The position numbers were made by a program, and so were the translations under genes. This document shows, in pieces, positions 51,567 through 64,000 of a DNA stretch of 64,000 bases (its first letter is position 1; each line of letters opens with the position of its first letter). Below the pieces are notes generated by a model, which worked only from the letters and a program-made list of their open reading frames with translations, was not told where the DNA came from and ran no database searches. The stretch is from Mercurialis annua (lineage: Eukaryota; Streptophyta; Magnoliopsida; Malpighiales; Euphorbiaceae), in contig NC_065571.1 in the NCBI RefSeq assembly GCF_937616625.2, forward strand, positions 54,731,651-54,795,650, read 5' to 3'.

Positions 51567-54500
51567 AAACAAGATATTATTGACTTAAGACAATATTAAT
51601 CTGTTTCATGGGTGGAGGTAGTGGCCTTTTATATAATATAATGTACAATAAAATCTCTTTAGATTCAACAAAAATGATGCTGCAGTTTGATTTAGATATC
51701 AAAATTCACATCTAATCTCATTATTAACAAAGAAAATCACAATGCTTCAACCAATAGTTATTCTCTAATATTGTTCAATAATTGACCCCTCCATATCCCA
51801 TCAAATCCATTTTCCATCATTTCCTCAATCTTTGTTTGTTCATTTTAATCATTTATTTATACCATATGATATGCATCATTTCAATTTTTTCATTCAATTG
51901 TCAATGCAAGGTAATCATATTAGTTGACTTCTTCCTTAAAACTCTTGTAAATTATAACATCAAAGAACAAAGTTTAATTTGAATTAATTTGGTAAGGATA
52001 GTGATAGTAGGAGAAAATAGAGGTAAAGAGAATAAGACTAAGAGAATAGAAGAATATAAATGGTCATATGATTATAATAAGGATTTTATCATTAATTTTA
52101 ATATTGATGTTAAGGTGTACTTTCCGATTACATTTGAGACATGTATTCACATGTGTGTGACAACACTTGTTTCTTGTGGAAATATTTAATTCTGATTATA
52201 TTATGTGAGTTATCTTATTCGAATTATCTTACTCAAATTACTTTGCTTAAATAATTGTTCGAGTTATTTTGTTATGATATATGTATATGTCGAGATGCTA
52301 TGTTTGATAAAGTAGACTTAAAAAAAACTAGTAATTATTATGTGATGTGCTATTATCGAAAAATTCTTATATATATCTTATATATTACGTTATTTGTGGA
52401 CATAACCAATAATATTTTATCATATCATAATAATTAAGTAACTACTAATTTCTTTTCTTTCAATTATCGTATAGTTTAATTAAGCATAGTATGTATAAAA
52501 TATGAGAATTGGGGAAGAATGTGTGGCAATTGCAAACCATGTGAAGATCCATGTGGAAATGGCATGCGCGTGGGTCTATAATAATATAATATCTCTACAT
52601 GTACAATTTGATTTCTGTTTATAGAAATTAATTATTTTCAGTAATAACCATATTAGGAAAGGAATAAACCAATTAATATTCTCCAAAGCCAATAAAATAT
52701 ATAACTCAAGAAATGAAATTCCATACACATAAAAAGGCATTTATAAAATGTTATTATAATAATGTTTATGATACGCAGGCACATGCATTCATTTTTAGAA
52801 TGCTGAAACGGTACTCATATATTTTTTATATTTCGTCAGCTTGGAAATTTATTGAGTTGACGTGGAGATGAGCTGTTCTTATGAGTATCCATTTTTTTTA
52901 TTTTTTTATTTATTATATATCAATTATTTCTTGCCAAATAATTCTTTTGTCACTATAATTGAAACTACCAAAATTGTTATGAATGTAGCTGAATTATGTC
53001 TATAAAATGTTATAAATATATAATGCTAATATTATTGGTCAAAGTTTCAATTTTCAATCGGGTCCTACTATGATTAATCTTAGCTATTTTGTTCCCCTAG
53101 CACTATAAATGAACCATTTTCAGTTGGACCCAACTCGTATCATTTTATTAAATTAAAACCCTAACTATAGGTTCTTTTGTCAAACTAAAATATACGTTTT
53201 ATTATATATATAATATTAATTATATATATATATATTATTTTAATTATAGAAATAATGGCGTAATGATATTAAAAAGTTAATTTATTCTATTAATTTATCC
53301 AAAACTTCCAAAATTTGCAAATCTATCATGCATAATTTAGTAATTTCGTTGTAATTTATCGATTTTTTTAATCAATTTAATTGTTCTAATTTTCAGTAGA
53401 ATTTCTATATTAACTACTTAGTCAGCAACATTATAAAATTTAACTCCTAATTTAAAATAAATTGAGATCAACAAAATTATAAAATTGAATTAGAGATTAA
53501 TTTTTGGGTTAAAGCAAAATAAAAAAAGGTTGAAACTAAAAATAAACATAAAATGGTAAATAAGATAAAAATATATTTTACTGAAATAAAAATTGACATA
53601 ATATTAAATTAATTAAAGAAAATTAAATAAAATTGCATCAAAATTTTCAAATTAGAATAAATTTATAGATTTTGAAAGATTTAGATCAATTTGCAAAACA
53701 TTCAAAATGTTTAATATTTTAGCATGATAAACAATTGCTATAAAAATTCAAAAATATTCTTATCTAGTTAAGAGTTCGCACTTTTTTGATGGACCCAACT
53801 ATTAAAACGTTCAAAAATATTACTATATATTTTGTCAACTTTTAATATATAGTAGTTGGGTGTATAATTAAATTAAGTATAAATCGAGATTAGATAAAAA
53901 AATCACATAAAAGTGGCCTTTCGACAAACCGATGATACAAAAAGGCATTGGATCAGTGTCATAAAGCAAAATCTTATATTAAAAAATTGTAAGATCAATG
54001 GAAAATATATACAACAAAACAAGATCTGAGTCTGATGTATATGTAACATTATGCTTTGTGCTCGTATATATATTTACACCTTTTTTTTTTTGCTCTTTTT
54101 CATAACTTTTTATGGCGAAAATGTTAAAAGAATTTAAAGTAAGTACTATACATTATTCTTTATTTTCTCCTATATAGGGTACTGCCACGTGTCCCAATAT
54201 TTATAAACAAACTGAGGTTTAATCCCAGTTCCATTCTCCACTTCATTTTAACTCATTTAAACCCCTATTTTTTTAGTTTTTGTGATATGTCGAACTAGAT
54301 GACAACCCAGTCATTATATTTTTGCCTCGTCAGTGTGGTTGTTCTTCAATCTCTATTTTAGAGGTTGAACAAGTAAAATTTAAAAATTGGGATGTTAAAG
54401 AGATAAAACTTAAAAATAAAAAGTTAGATGAATAAAAAGATATAAATTCCGGAACCAAATTTACATATTAAGACAAAATAAATTCAATGCTTTTATAATT

Positions 54501-54808
54501 TTTTTGTGATGGTGGTTAGGGAGATGTTGAGTCCATGTATTGTCATACATAATCACAGAAAAAAGGTCAATTTTCACTAGTGTTTTACAATAATAAACAT
54601 TAAGCCCATTTGGAAAGAATTATTTATCTTATCTACTAAATTATTCTTCAAATAATGCATGATGGACCCCTTACATAGCACAGTTGGGAGATTTATTAAA
54701 AATAAATACTAGTATTATGCTTTTAAATATGCATAGCACTTGAATTTGTTGATAAATTGGAAGTGAAGCATGTCTTTCATAATTAGTAGTTGATGTAATC
54801 CATCATTA
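51567..54808. other. AT-rich intergenic region, no gene recognised
   Basis: The sequence is very AT-rich with frequent stops. Two slightly GC-richer patches occur at about 52505-52580 and 54180-54240. No domain, RNA gene or element end was recognised. Confidence 0.5.
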
Positions 54809-54825
54809 AATACTAAGTTGACTCA

Positions 54826-55014
54826 CCAATGGGAGTTGGTCCAAGTGGTAAGCGGCTTGGTATCGCTTAAGTAAGGTCTCGGATTCGAGTCCTTGTGAAT
54901 GCAAAAAATTCCCAATGGCAGACTCCCCCACCATGCCAGGTGTGCGACGCGGGTCGGATCCGGATTAGTCAGGGTGTAGCCTTGGAAACCGGATGGGTTT
55001 AATTACCAAAAAAA
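54826..55014 (+). mobile_element. tRNA-derived SINE (Au-like), 189 bp
   Basis: A 17-bp perfect target duplication AATACTAAGTTGACTCA flanks the element (54809-54825 and 55015-55031). The head carries box A (ggtccaagtggtaagcgg) and box B (GGATTCGAGTC). The 3' part (gatccggattagtcagggtg) resembles the Au SINE family. It ends with a run of A. This is a young-looking, intact copy. Confidence 0.88.
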
Positions 55015-55031
55015 AATACTAAGTTGACTCA

Positions 55032-55732
55032 ACTCTTAATCCAAACACTCTTACTGTCTTACACCACTCAATTTCTTAATTCCATTTTTTAAATTTATTC
55101 AATGTTCTCTGCATTATTTAAAATAATTTAATCCCATTCAAGTTATCAACAGTACACTTTACTTTCAAATTTCTACTTCAAATACTATAATTTTTTAATA
55201 TCAACTTCCATCCACATTTTAACTGATTTAAACATGTAATATATTTCTTCCATCTCATTTTAATTATCAGTTTCTATATTTTTCAATATTTAAAAAGAAT
55301 ATCACTTTTGTTATTAACGTATTTTTTTTACATTTAAATTTTAATGAGTTTGTTAGATAAATTAACGTGTAAAACAAAAATGATGATTTTGACTATTTAT
55401 ATTACTAAGGCAAAATAAAAAAAAATCTATCACACTTAATATAGTTTTAATGTGTGTAAAATTAAAAGAGTGACAAACAAAATAAGATAAAGCGAGTATA
55501 ATTTTGATCTTCACATGGAATATAACACAAAATCACGAGAAGCAACACTTTAATAAATTAATCTCATCTAAAATTAAACCTTAAAATTCCAACACTTGAA
55601 ACATAATTAGTAGCTAAAATATAATTCTTAAATATTTGTCGAATACTTTCAGATGAATGACACCAATTAACTGGTTCAATTGTTTTTGACTAAATATTTT
55701 TTCGTCATTTTTGGTCAACAATCACTACAAAA
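55032..55732. other. AT-rich spacer between SINE and CACTA element
   Basis: No gene was recognised. Confidence 0.5.
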
Positions 55733-58247
55733 AAAGAGATGTAAGAGGACCATAAATATGGTCCCCTATTCTTAAAAAAATTGTCCTCTAATCCTTTGGG
55801 GACAACTAATTTGGTCCCCATGCTTTGTCCCTATTGCCTCCGTCCCCAATTCTTTAGAGGACGAAAAGAGAAAAGTTGTCCCCATTTTGGGGATGATTGT
55901 TGTCCCTAACTAGAGGGACGAAAGTCGTCACCTCAGATAAGGACAACTTTCATCCCCATTTTATAAGGACGACTTTTGTCCCCATTTAATTAGGACGACT
56001 TTCGTCCCCATTTAATTAGGACGACTTTCTTCCCCAATTAATAGGAACAATTTTAGTTCTTATCCCCGGCGAACAATAATATAATTATTTAATAAAAATT
56101 AATCATTAAAAGAATTACTTTATATTAGAAAAACAAAGAAATACTCTAGATATTTAATAGTATTATATCAATCGAAAATTAAACATAAAATAATTCATTG
56201 CATTAAAAATTATGTCTGATATAACAATACATGTTAAAAATAAGTCTATTGAAAAAATTTTAATAAACAACTAAATGTCCTAAGATAATCAAATATAGAT
56301 AATAAAAAAATAACGTTAACTTCATTAAGAGTCTTCATGAAAATGATACTTTTTCACAAGAGCACGCGTTGTCCTTTTGATGTTGCCTTACACTATTGTT
56401 GCTTCTATCCGAGGTCGATGTAGGGGTGACGTTAAGTTGTGTCCGCTGTTGTAAGCCAGAAGAAGACATAAGATTGATGCATAAAAAATGACAAATTTCA
56501 GGATACATTGTATGATCATTGTATTTCAATTAGCAACTGAAAAACAGAGCCGGAAAGATAGTTATGTAAATCATAGTGTAATCAGAAACACTAACCATAC
56601 TATGCAGATAAATTTACCTTAGTTCCTTTAAGGTTCATGCTGCTGCAATCATGGTAATGCACAATATGCATTGTACCAACAAAGAGGAATAACTTGGTTA
56701 TCCAAGAGCAGTGTAGTAACATTTCCATTAAAAAAAATCACTTTTGTTTTACATAGCGTTGCTTGAACTAAATAAGAGTTAAACCAACCGCTGAACTAAT
56801 ACATGTCTGAAAATGTATCCGAGTTGCATCTTGAAATAACTGTTTACCTCCTAAATAGAAAAGGACTAAAGCATTGCTATTTCCTAGAGAAGTGGGCTGA
56901 ATCATATACCTGAATATATACGGCACAAACAACGCCATTCTTTACAAAGAGTACTTTCCTTTTCAAAATATTGTCCGTCTTTGGAATGATCTGTTGAAGC
57001 AACTTAACAGTTTGACATTCTTCAACTGCATAATGAATGTGTAAAATAACCTTATAAGTTATAACCAGCAGTAAAAATGGCATCAACTGAAGGTATCTAA
57101 TTAAATTGTAGCATCAACTAAACTGACAGAAATTTATGCAAACACATGTATCTAAGAAGGACTTACCTTCAAGATGAAGGAAAACCACAACCAGTACTCC
57201 TGTTCAAAAGCTATCAAAAAAAAGTGATTTTGAACAAGTAGTCAAGTACCATATGCAACTTGACCACTGGTAGTAACATTTTCATTAAAAAAAGTGATTT
57301 TTTTTAATGACTACTTTTATTTTCCTCTTGTAAGAAAGCAAAGGAAAAACTAAAATTCTACTAAAATCTCATATCAATGATTTCAAGAAAGGGAGTACTC
57401 TTCCACAACATCATAACAAAGGAAACATATATAATTATGGATCTAAAACAAAAAGGGCTTCATAAATTATTCGATGATACAAAAAGTTAAATTATTTATT
57501 CATGCAGTATTATAATTTTTACAACAAGCGTCAATTTGAAACAAATAAAATTATAGAAACAGAATTCAAAAGCTATCAAACCCTAAGTTAAGAATAATCT
57601 CAAATCAGCAATTATTTTTATTAAGACAAATAGATAGATAATACTGAAATTAGAATTGAAGCAATAGATCACACAAATACACAGAGATAAAGAAAACGAA
57701 ACTGCACCTGAAAGCCATGGCAGAGAATAGAAGAGATTCGATGTGTTAAACATAAAATCAATGAAGAAAATAAACAAATTACTTCAATACAAGAAAAAAA
57801 GTTAATTTTTTCTCTACAATCAAAAACAACAAAATGCTCTAGAATCATATAGCCTCTCCTACTTACAACAGATTGCTATTCAAACTTCTAATGTGCAGAC
57901 ATTAAGATCAATTGACCAAACAAGTGACAGATTAGATTGATAGAGAGAAAGATAAGAGTTTTTTGGATCTTGAGAAGGGAGTATTTATTTCTTGTTTGAT
58001 TCTAATTTGAGTTTTAGGGTTTTATTATCAATTTAAAAACTGAAAACAAACAGAAGGGTGCGAAAAAAAGAAATTTAATTTCGTCCCGAGAAGAACAATT
58101 GAATTATCGTCCCCTATTGTAGAGTTTTAGATGAATTGGGGACGATAATTTTTTTTGTCCGTCTACAATTTTAGTTAAAGGTTTCGGGGACCATTATTTT
58201 TTAGTCGTCCCATTTACTTGTCCCCTTAGCTCTCATATTTTGTAGTG
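55733..58247. mobile_element. Non-autonomous CACTA (EnSpm/CMC) transposon, 2.5 kb
   Basis: The left end CACTACAAAAAAAGAGATG and the inverted right end CACTACAAAATATGAGAGC are CACTA-type inverted repeats. The 3-bp target duplication AAT lies at 55730-55732 and 58248-58250. Subterminal repeats of the type gggacgaaagtcgtcc and taattaggacgactttcgtc occur at both ends, densest at 55850-56040. No transposase frame of useful length exists; the longest open stretches are about 65-70 codons (56335-56529 and 56877-57086, minus strand). It would rely on an enzyme from elsewhere. Confidence 0.88.
55970..56040. repeat. CACTA subterminal repeat array
   Basis: Three adjacent units of about 28 bp share aggacgacttt.gtccccatt, with the last slightly changed. 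Such arrays bind the transposase in CACTA elements; here this is inferred from position. Confidence 0.7.
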
Positions 58248-58250
58248 AAT

Positions 58251-61200
58251 ATCAACTGATCCTAGCTCAATTGATCCCTATTAGAAACTTTTTAAATATT
58301 CTAAATGATCGATTTTAACTATATATTTATCAATTTTTAGAAATTAATACTAATTGGATGATTCAACTGGTTAAATTCTGATATTGTTAACAATGAAACT
58401 ACTTGGCTAGCCCAACTAGATTTGAATTAAACCTCAAAATGACAAATAATCTTATTATTTCCAACACTTCAAACATAATTCAATAATTAAGATAGAATTC
58501 TTAGAAGATGTGTCCTCATGTAAACAATATTTGATCTAACAATTTCAACACTTTATAACAGCCATAGATGAACCAAACATGCACATGAGAAGATAGAAAT
58601 GGCCTTTTAGCAAGTGATGGAGAGGTAGAGTTTTTGGAAACTCATCATGTGCATTCAACCTTGATCATACATATATTGAAAATATAGTAGTCGTAGATGC
58701 CCATAACTTTAAAGGAAAGATAGTATTTTCCTCTTATACGACGTGGAATTCAGCGACCCACAATCCCAAGAACAATGATATACTTTTAGTATATGTTCCT
58801 TAATTAGGGCAGATTGTCAATGTCAATCCCCCAACTTCACCAATTTTCTTTCATAGCTTCTCCACCTCAACACCCTTCTCTACCTTTCTTTCACTACACT
58901 CTTTTACTTCATCTATCCTATACATTTGTTATTACGTATGCTACTACATATCTACATATAGTATATCATAGAATACACATTGTCAATGTGTTTTTCTAAT
59001 GATTTAATCGAATCGAGTCGAGTCCAAAATTATTTTAAAAAGTTTAAACTTAATTTTTAAATATTTATGTGGATAACTGAGTGAAAACGAGCTCAATTCT
59101 GATCTATTATTCTCAAGTTTGAGAAAGCTTTCAATTAAAACCTGATAAAAAATTTAGTCGAAAAGCTTAATCGAGCTCAAACTTGACATTATTGAAACTT
59201 ATTGAAATAGATACTTGGTTAAAATTTAGGGACGATGACAAAAGCACCTAAAATTTTAAAAATATTTACAAAAGTACCTGTAAACTTTTTTTATTTACAA
59301 AAATACGACTGATTTAAAATTAATTACAAAAGTACCAAAAAATGAAAATTAATTACAAAAGTACGATTTGTATAGTGTCAGTATAATTATGGTATAATTT
59401 TGGAATATTAAAACTATAAATCAGATAATTTAAAAATAATATTTGGTTTTATTTGGTATAATTTCAGTATATTTTCGGTATATCGATAATAAATTTTTAT
59501 ATATATTTTCTAGTTCATTTTAGTATACGATTTGATGTAATTTTGGTAAATTTTTATTTAATATTAATAAAATCTCAGTATGTATAATATTGGTATAATT
59601 TTGGTATAATGTTGATATAATGTTAGTTTATTAGTATACTGACATTATACCCACAGTATACACCGTATGTTTGATATTATTTTTTATTTTTTGTATTTTT
59701 GTAAATATTATTAAATTTTTTGTAAATGAAAAAAGTCAACATGTAATTTTGTAATTATTTTCATTTTTTTTTGGTAAATGGTGAAATTTCCTCTAAAATT
59801 TAACTACTACTTGATTGAAACTTGACTGATACTTAAATAAAACTTATTCTTAACTAATAATTAATTAAAACATATTAAAAGTTAAATCAATAATTGAAGA
59901 AACTCTACTAAAACTATATCAAAACTATTGAGATATAAAAAAAATCGAAACAACATTCAGACCTTTCGAAATTCAGATTAAGATCTACTAAAACTTTGTT
60001 TTGTTATGTCATTGAAATATACTGATACCCTATTGAAACTTTGTTAAAATTATATCAAAACTAATATGAACTCCTTGATAAAACATGTGGTGTGCATCTT
60101 TTAGAATAAAAAAAAAATAGAGAGTAAGGCGTAATATGACACATTTAATATATGATTTATTCAAATATTTTTGATATTAGTTTATTTTAGATAAATCAAT
60201 AGTATAATATTTTAATTGACAAATAAAAGGTATACATAAAAAAATGATGAATAAATAGTAAGAATTTATTAATAAAATGAATTTCTTATTTATAGATTTT
60301 TATATTGAAATAGTAATAGTAGTAAAAAAATAAAAAAATAAAAAATAAAATATAAGAACAATAACTGTATCAATTAATTAATGTAGAAATTTATTTTAGA
60401 TAAATTAATGGTATAACTTTGCCCAATAAATAAATAATAAACGATATGAATAGTTTAATAAGACATTTAAACTTTTTTTTTATCAATTCTAAATTTAGCA
60501 ACATTTATTCATTTTGCGTTGATCAAGGTTCGAAACCTTTAACTCATGTGGTCGTTTAACGAATAGTTATAACCGACGATTAAAATATATCACCAATTGT
60601 CTAACTACGGGTGGAATAGCTCATTATAATTTTTTTTTAATTTTTTTTATTAATTTCACCATTGTATGAAAGTGATAATAATTGATTCAATGACGAGAAG
60701 TAGATTAAATAAGCTTTACTTTGAAGAAAATAAAGTAACGATAGACAACTCCTTAAACTCTTAACGCAAAATCGAAGTAACATATCATTAGATTAAGCTG
60801 GCACTCATTGTAAGTTTTTTTTCTCTTAAAAGTACATATAACGAATCTTACACATGTCTGACTTTTCTTACACAATTTGTGTAAAGAGATTTATCTCATA
60901 CGACTGTTGCGCTACATGATTTTTACAACTAGCCAATGAGTATTTGTGATAGGAAATATTTTAATTTTTTTTATTATTTAATTTTTCACATGACTAGCGC
61001 ACTATTGATTTATTACACGAATGATATGGCGAAACGATTGTGTTGTATAATTTTTCTCGTGTAAATTATTTAGTCTCATATTTCGAAAAAAAAAACTACT
61101 ACTAAAACTATTCTAATTTTTATATTCCATCAATTTGAAATATATTAAAACAATTGGAATTAGAAAAATCTATCCCGTGCACAGAATTTCTTGCGGAGAG

Positions 61201-64000
61201 GATCCAATGCATATCTATCTATAGACTATATACATAAGAAGCAAGTTGTATAATTAAAGGTGGTAGATTCCATGGAAAAAGGATATTGTTTGGATTGGAA
61301 ACGGAACGGGATAAGATAGACGCAACGCGCTCCCGTAGAAGAAACACAAGACTACAAGAAGATTAGAAAAAAGCAAAATGGACAAAGATTAGCCGATGCT
61401 GTCTCTATCAACTATTAGTATATCTCCCAGCAACCTTACAAATACCTCACAATTTTAACTCTCAATTCCACCCAACTCAACTTGATAGAGATTGATAGTT
61501 AAATAAAGTTGTGATTTAATTGAATTGGAATATTTAATAGAAAGCAAATTAAATAAGTTGGTAAAATTCCCATCTTATTTTATGTATGTCTCCTTTTTCC
61601 CATCTTTTTTTTATCACCATGTCATTTCCATATATCCTAACATCATTTTCACTTTTTATAACTTTTTAAACACAGGCCAATAACTCAGCTCCTTTTCTAC
61701 TAATTTAAGAAGTCTTACACTTCACTTTTACATAAAAATAAAAATAAAAACATTTGTTAAAATATATTTTTCTATTTACCTTTATTAATAATGGCAAAAA
61801 AATTCATAAAATTTATTTTAACATGATAAAGAATAAACACTAATCCAAAATTACTCTAAGGATACAAATAGAACTTTTAAAATTAGAGTTAAAATGAAAA
61901 ATGATATTATTAAAATGTGACGGGGAGAGATTTGATTTAATTATTGTTAGGCTATCATAAAATAATTCAATAACATTTTCTTTTTGTAATTGAAAAGAAA
62001 GAGCGTTTGTGGGGGGAATTAAGCACACCTAGTATATTGATGTCAAACACTTATGTAATGTGATAATTTTACTTTTTTGATTAATTAATTTTGCATACAA
62101 AGAGTAATTATATTATCTTGTATAAATTAGTTAATTTTGTTTAGATAAGTTAATATATGTAGTTATTTTTAATTTCAGACGGATGAAATATTATTTTTAA
62201 ATCCATTCTTATTAGCCAGTAAATTTTTCATGCATCCATAGTTTTTTGTTTATTCTTCAAAAATATCATATGGTTCCCTAAAAAATAGAAAATAATTCTG
62301 TGAGGATTTTCTTGAAACTTGATTAGTATTACTATTATTATTGCGAATGCCAACTGTCTTGCGATATCAAACATTCTTGAATTTTGACCCTATAACATGT
62401 GAGCGTCCCATAATGTCACTCTCCATGCATTAAATCAACAACCCTACATTACATTAGCAATAATACTAACAAAATGAAAGAAATTTGTACTAAATGATGT
62501 ATAAGTTGTTTGTTTTAATTTGTCAACACTCACCACTTAATCATCCCTACAATTGTACACTCGTAAAGATTCCATTGGTTGATGCTCATAATTATGTTTA
62601 TTTGGCTATAAATCTTGCATTATGTATATGCAATCGAGTCAAACTGTCCCATTGCATATATTAATTGGTAAATTGTAAAAAGAGTTTGTAGTTTATATAT
62701 AGTCTTATGCTACATTGATGGAATAAAAAAATTAAGATATTATAAATAAATTTATACAACAATATTAATAAAAAATATAAAAAAATCAATAATCATTTGA
62801 AAAGAATGAAAAAAAATAATAAAAGAATATTAAAAATGAAAAAAAGAAGATGGTTGGCATTCAAAATAAAGAATATAAAATCAATAGATGAAGGAGCGGA
62901 TATCTATTATATTATAAATATTTTATATACATTTAATAAAAAAATATTTTTATAAAAAGACTATTTTATTTAAAATTATTATATATAATAATTTATTTAA
63001 TTATATACTATAATTTAAAAAGACAATTTTACATAATTTAAAAATAAGATATTTAAAAATAATTGAAATGATTTTGTATATATTATAAAAATAATATATT
63101 TTAGTAGGATTAATTTTGTTTGAGTATTAATTATATTAAAATATCTATTTGTTGTTGGTAAATAAAAAATGTTTCTATCAGTCAGCTTTTAAAAAATTTA
63201 AAAAGCTACTGGTAATCTTTCAAATTTGCTTGGCAAATAATGTAGAGGCGTTTTTAAATGATAACAAAAAATTCAAACCAAACGCTCCTAAATATGCACT
63301 TAAAATTTAAGCATTTAAATTAGAAAAAATAAAATAAAAATTAATGAGTGTGAGAAAGTTTAAGAAAAAGGAAGGGACACGTGATATAAGAGGAGGAGGT
63401 GATGTAGAATGGTTAGCCAGCTATAGACACAGCTCATCCTCCTCTATTGCTTCTTTCCAACTCAAATATCAATAATAAGAGCAAATCAATACTATTAATT
63501 TGCATGTGACCAATTCATGTAGCTTCTTAATATGAATGATTATCATAATCAAATAAACTTTAAAAATTAAATTTTTTGATTAACTTTTTTGTTTTTTTAA
63601 CCTTTTAGAGGCTATATTTATGCGATATTACATGGCTTTCCTAAAATGAACATTTTGTAAAAATTCAAAAAAACAGAACCAACTTGGTAGAGACCCACAA
63701 GCATGCCATGTCCACGTGGGGCGCATTGCTGCACATGGTTTGCGAGACATTCTTGTCAATTTTTTACTTTGATTTTCTGTTTATTGTTTCGTCTTGCAAA
63801 ACCGCAAATTTTTATATTCATTGTATTATATTTCCATGTTTAAAGTTTGTTCTATAAAATATTTCTTTGATGACCCACTAATCTTCTAATTAGAATGGTA
63901 ATGAAATGGAGCATATTATCCAACGAAGCAAGTGAATTGATAAGGCGATTTATCGATTTAAATGAAATTGTATGTCCAAATTATATTTATGCTATCGTTT
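58251..64000. other. AT-rich intergenic region, no gene recognised
   Basis: No coding exon, RNA gene or clean transposon end was recognised in this 5.7 kb. Notable stretches: 59380-59660 holds many copies of gtataattttggtat-like phrases. About 61285-61400 is GC-richer and purine-rich. About 63370-63470 and 63690-63760 are GC-richer patches containing CACGTG cores. A promoter of a gene beyond the window is possible at the right end. Confidence 0.5.
59380..59660. repeat. AT-rich repeat built on GGTATAATTTTGG-like motif
   Basis: The phrase ggtataattttgg or close variants (gtataattatggtataatttt, ggtataatgttgatataatg) recurs about ten times without fixed spacing. The flanks (aatatttacaaaagtacc near 59265 and tttgtaaatattattaaatt near 59697) are partly inverted. 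It may be a decayed foldback element. Confidence 0.4.

Noticed and set aside
54826..55014. True tRNA gene at the box A and box B motifs
   Set aside because: No acceptor stem pairing was seen, and the long non-tRNA body with flanking duplication shows a SINE instead.
58814..58999. 61-codon open frame on the plus strand (MSMSIPQLHQFSF...)
   Set aside because: Biased CT-rich composition, no homologous motif, no splice context; likely chance.
60520..60600. Box B-like ggttcgaaacc as part of a tRNA gene or SINE
   Set aside because: No box A at the right distance, no cloverleaf, no tail and no target duplication.

Overview
This is AT-rich eudicot plant nuclear DNA. The evidence is split genes with GT-AG introns whose translated exons join into plant families (plant ABCB transporter, plant glucosylceramide synthase, PHT1 phosphate transporter, type-B hexokinase, LRR receptor kinase, plant senescence-domain protein), together with plant transposon types (Helitron, CACTA, TRIM, SINEs, MITEs). 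The species cannot be fixed from the sequence. A rosid is a reasonable guess, held at low confidence.

Layout. 1-1561 (-): 5' end of an ABCB15-like transporter, cut by the window edge. 1.6-8.6 kb: transposon-rich spacer with a clean 1.7-kb non-autonomous Helitron and a TA-flanked MITE. 8.7-11.5 kb (-): complete RIT1-type tRNA A64 ribosyl-phosphate transferase. 12.2-13.0 kb: a 324-bp TRIM retroelement next to a 399-bp foldback element. 13.1-14.9 kb (-): ERD7/senescence-domain protein with a lipidation-type N-terminus. 16.1-17.8 kb (+): small membrane-anchored cytochrome b5-like protein. 18.3-24.3 kb (-): 14-exon glucosylceramide synthase. 27.7-29.4 kb (-) and 29.8-30.5 kb (+): a divergent pair, a SpoU-type rRNA 2'-O-methyltransferase and TIM17, sharing a 394-bp promoter region with site II (TGGGCY) motifs. 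32.2-33.3 kb (+): a beta-hydroxyacid dehydrogenase of the 6PGDH/HIBADH family. 35.9-39.4 kb (+): an HSL3-like LRR receptor kinase. 39.8-41.4 kb (-): an intronless PHT1 phosphate transporter, convergent with it. 42.0-45.8 kb (-): a nine-exon hexokinase. 48.8-50.1 kb (-): a three-exon gene for a 92-aa protein I cannot name. 50.1-64 kb: no recognisable host gene, but a 0.7-kb poly(A) retroposon, a tRNA-derived SINE, a 2.5-kb CACTA element and AT-rich filler.

The genes are ordinary housekeeping and signalling genes with no operon-like link. The order glucosylceramide synthase, SpoU methyltransferase, 6PGDH-like and hexokinase matches, from memory, two Arabidopsis blocks (At2g19860-At2g19880 and At4g29120-At4g29130) that look like two differently thinned copies of this arrangement. 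Exon coordinates were derived by hand from splice sites and reading-frame continuity. I found no convincing new biological system. The most notable items are the well-bounded mobile elements, the duplicated-block synteny, the shared promoter, and the small unnamed protein.
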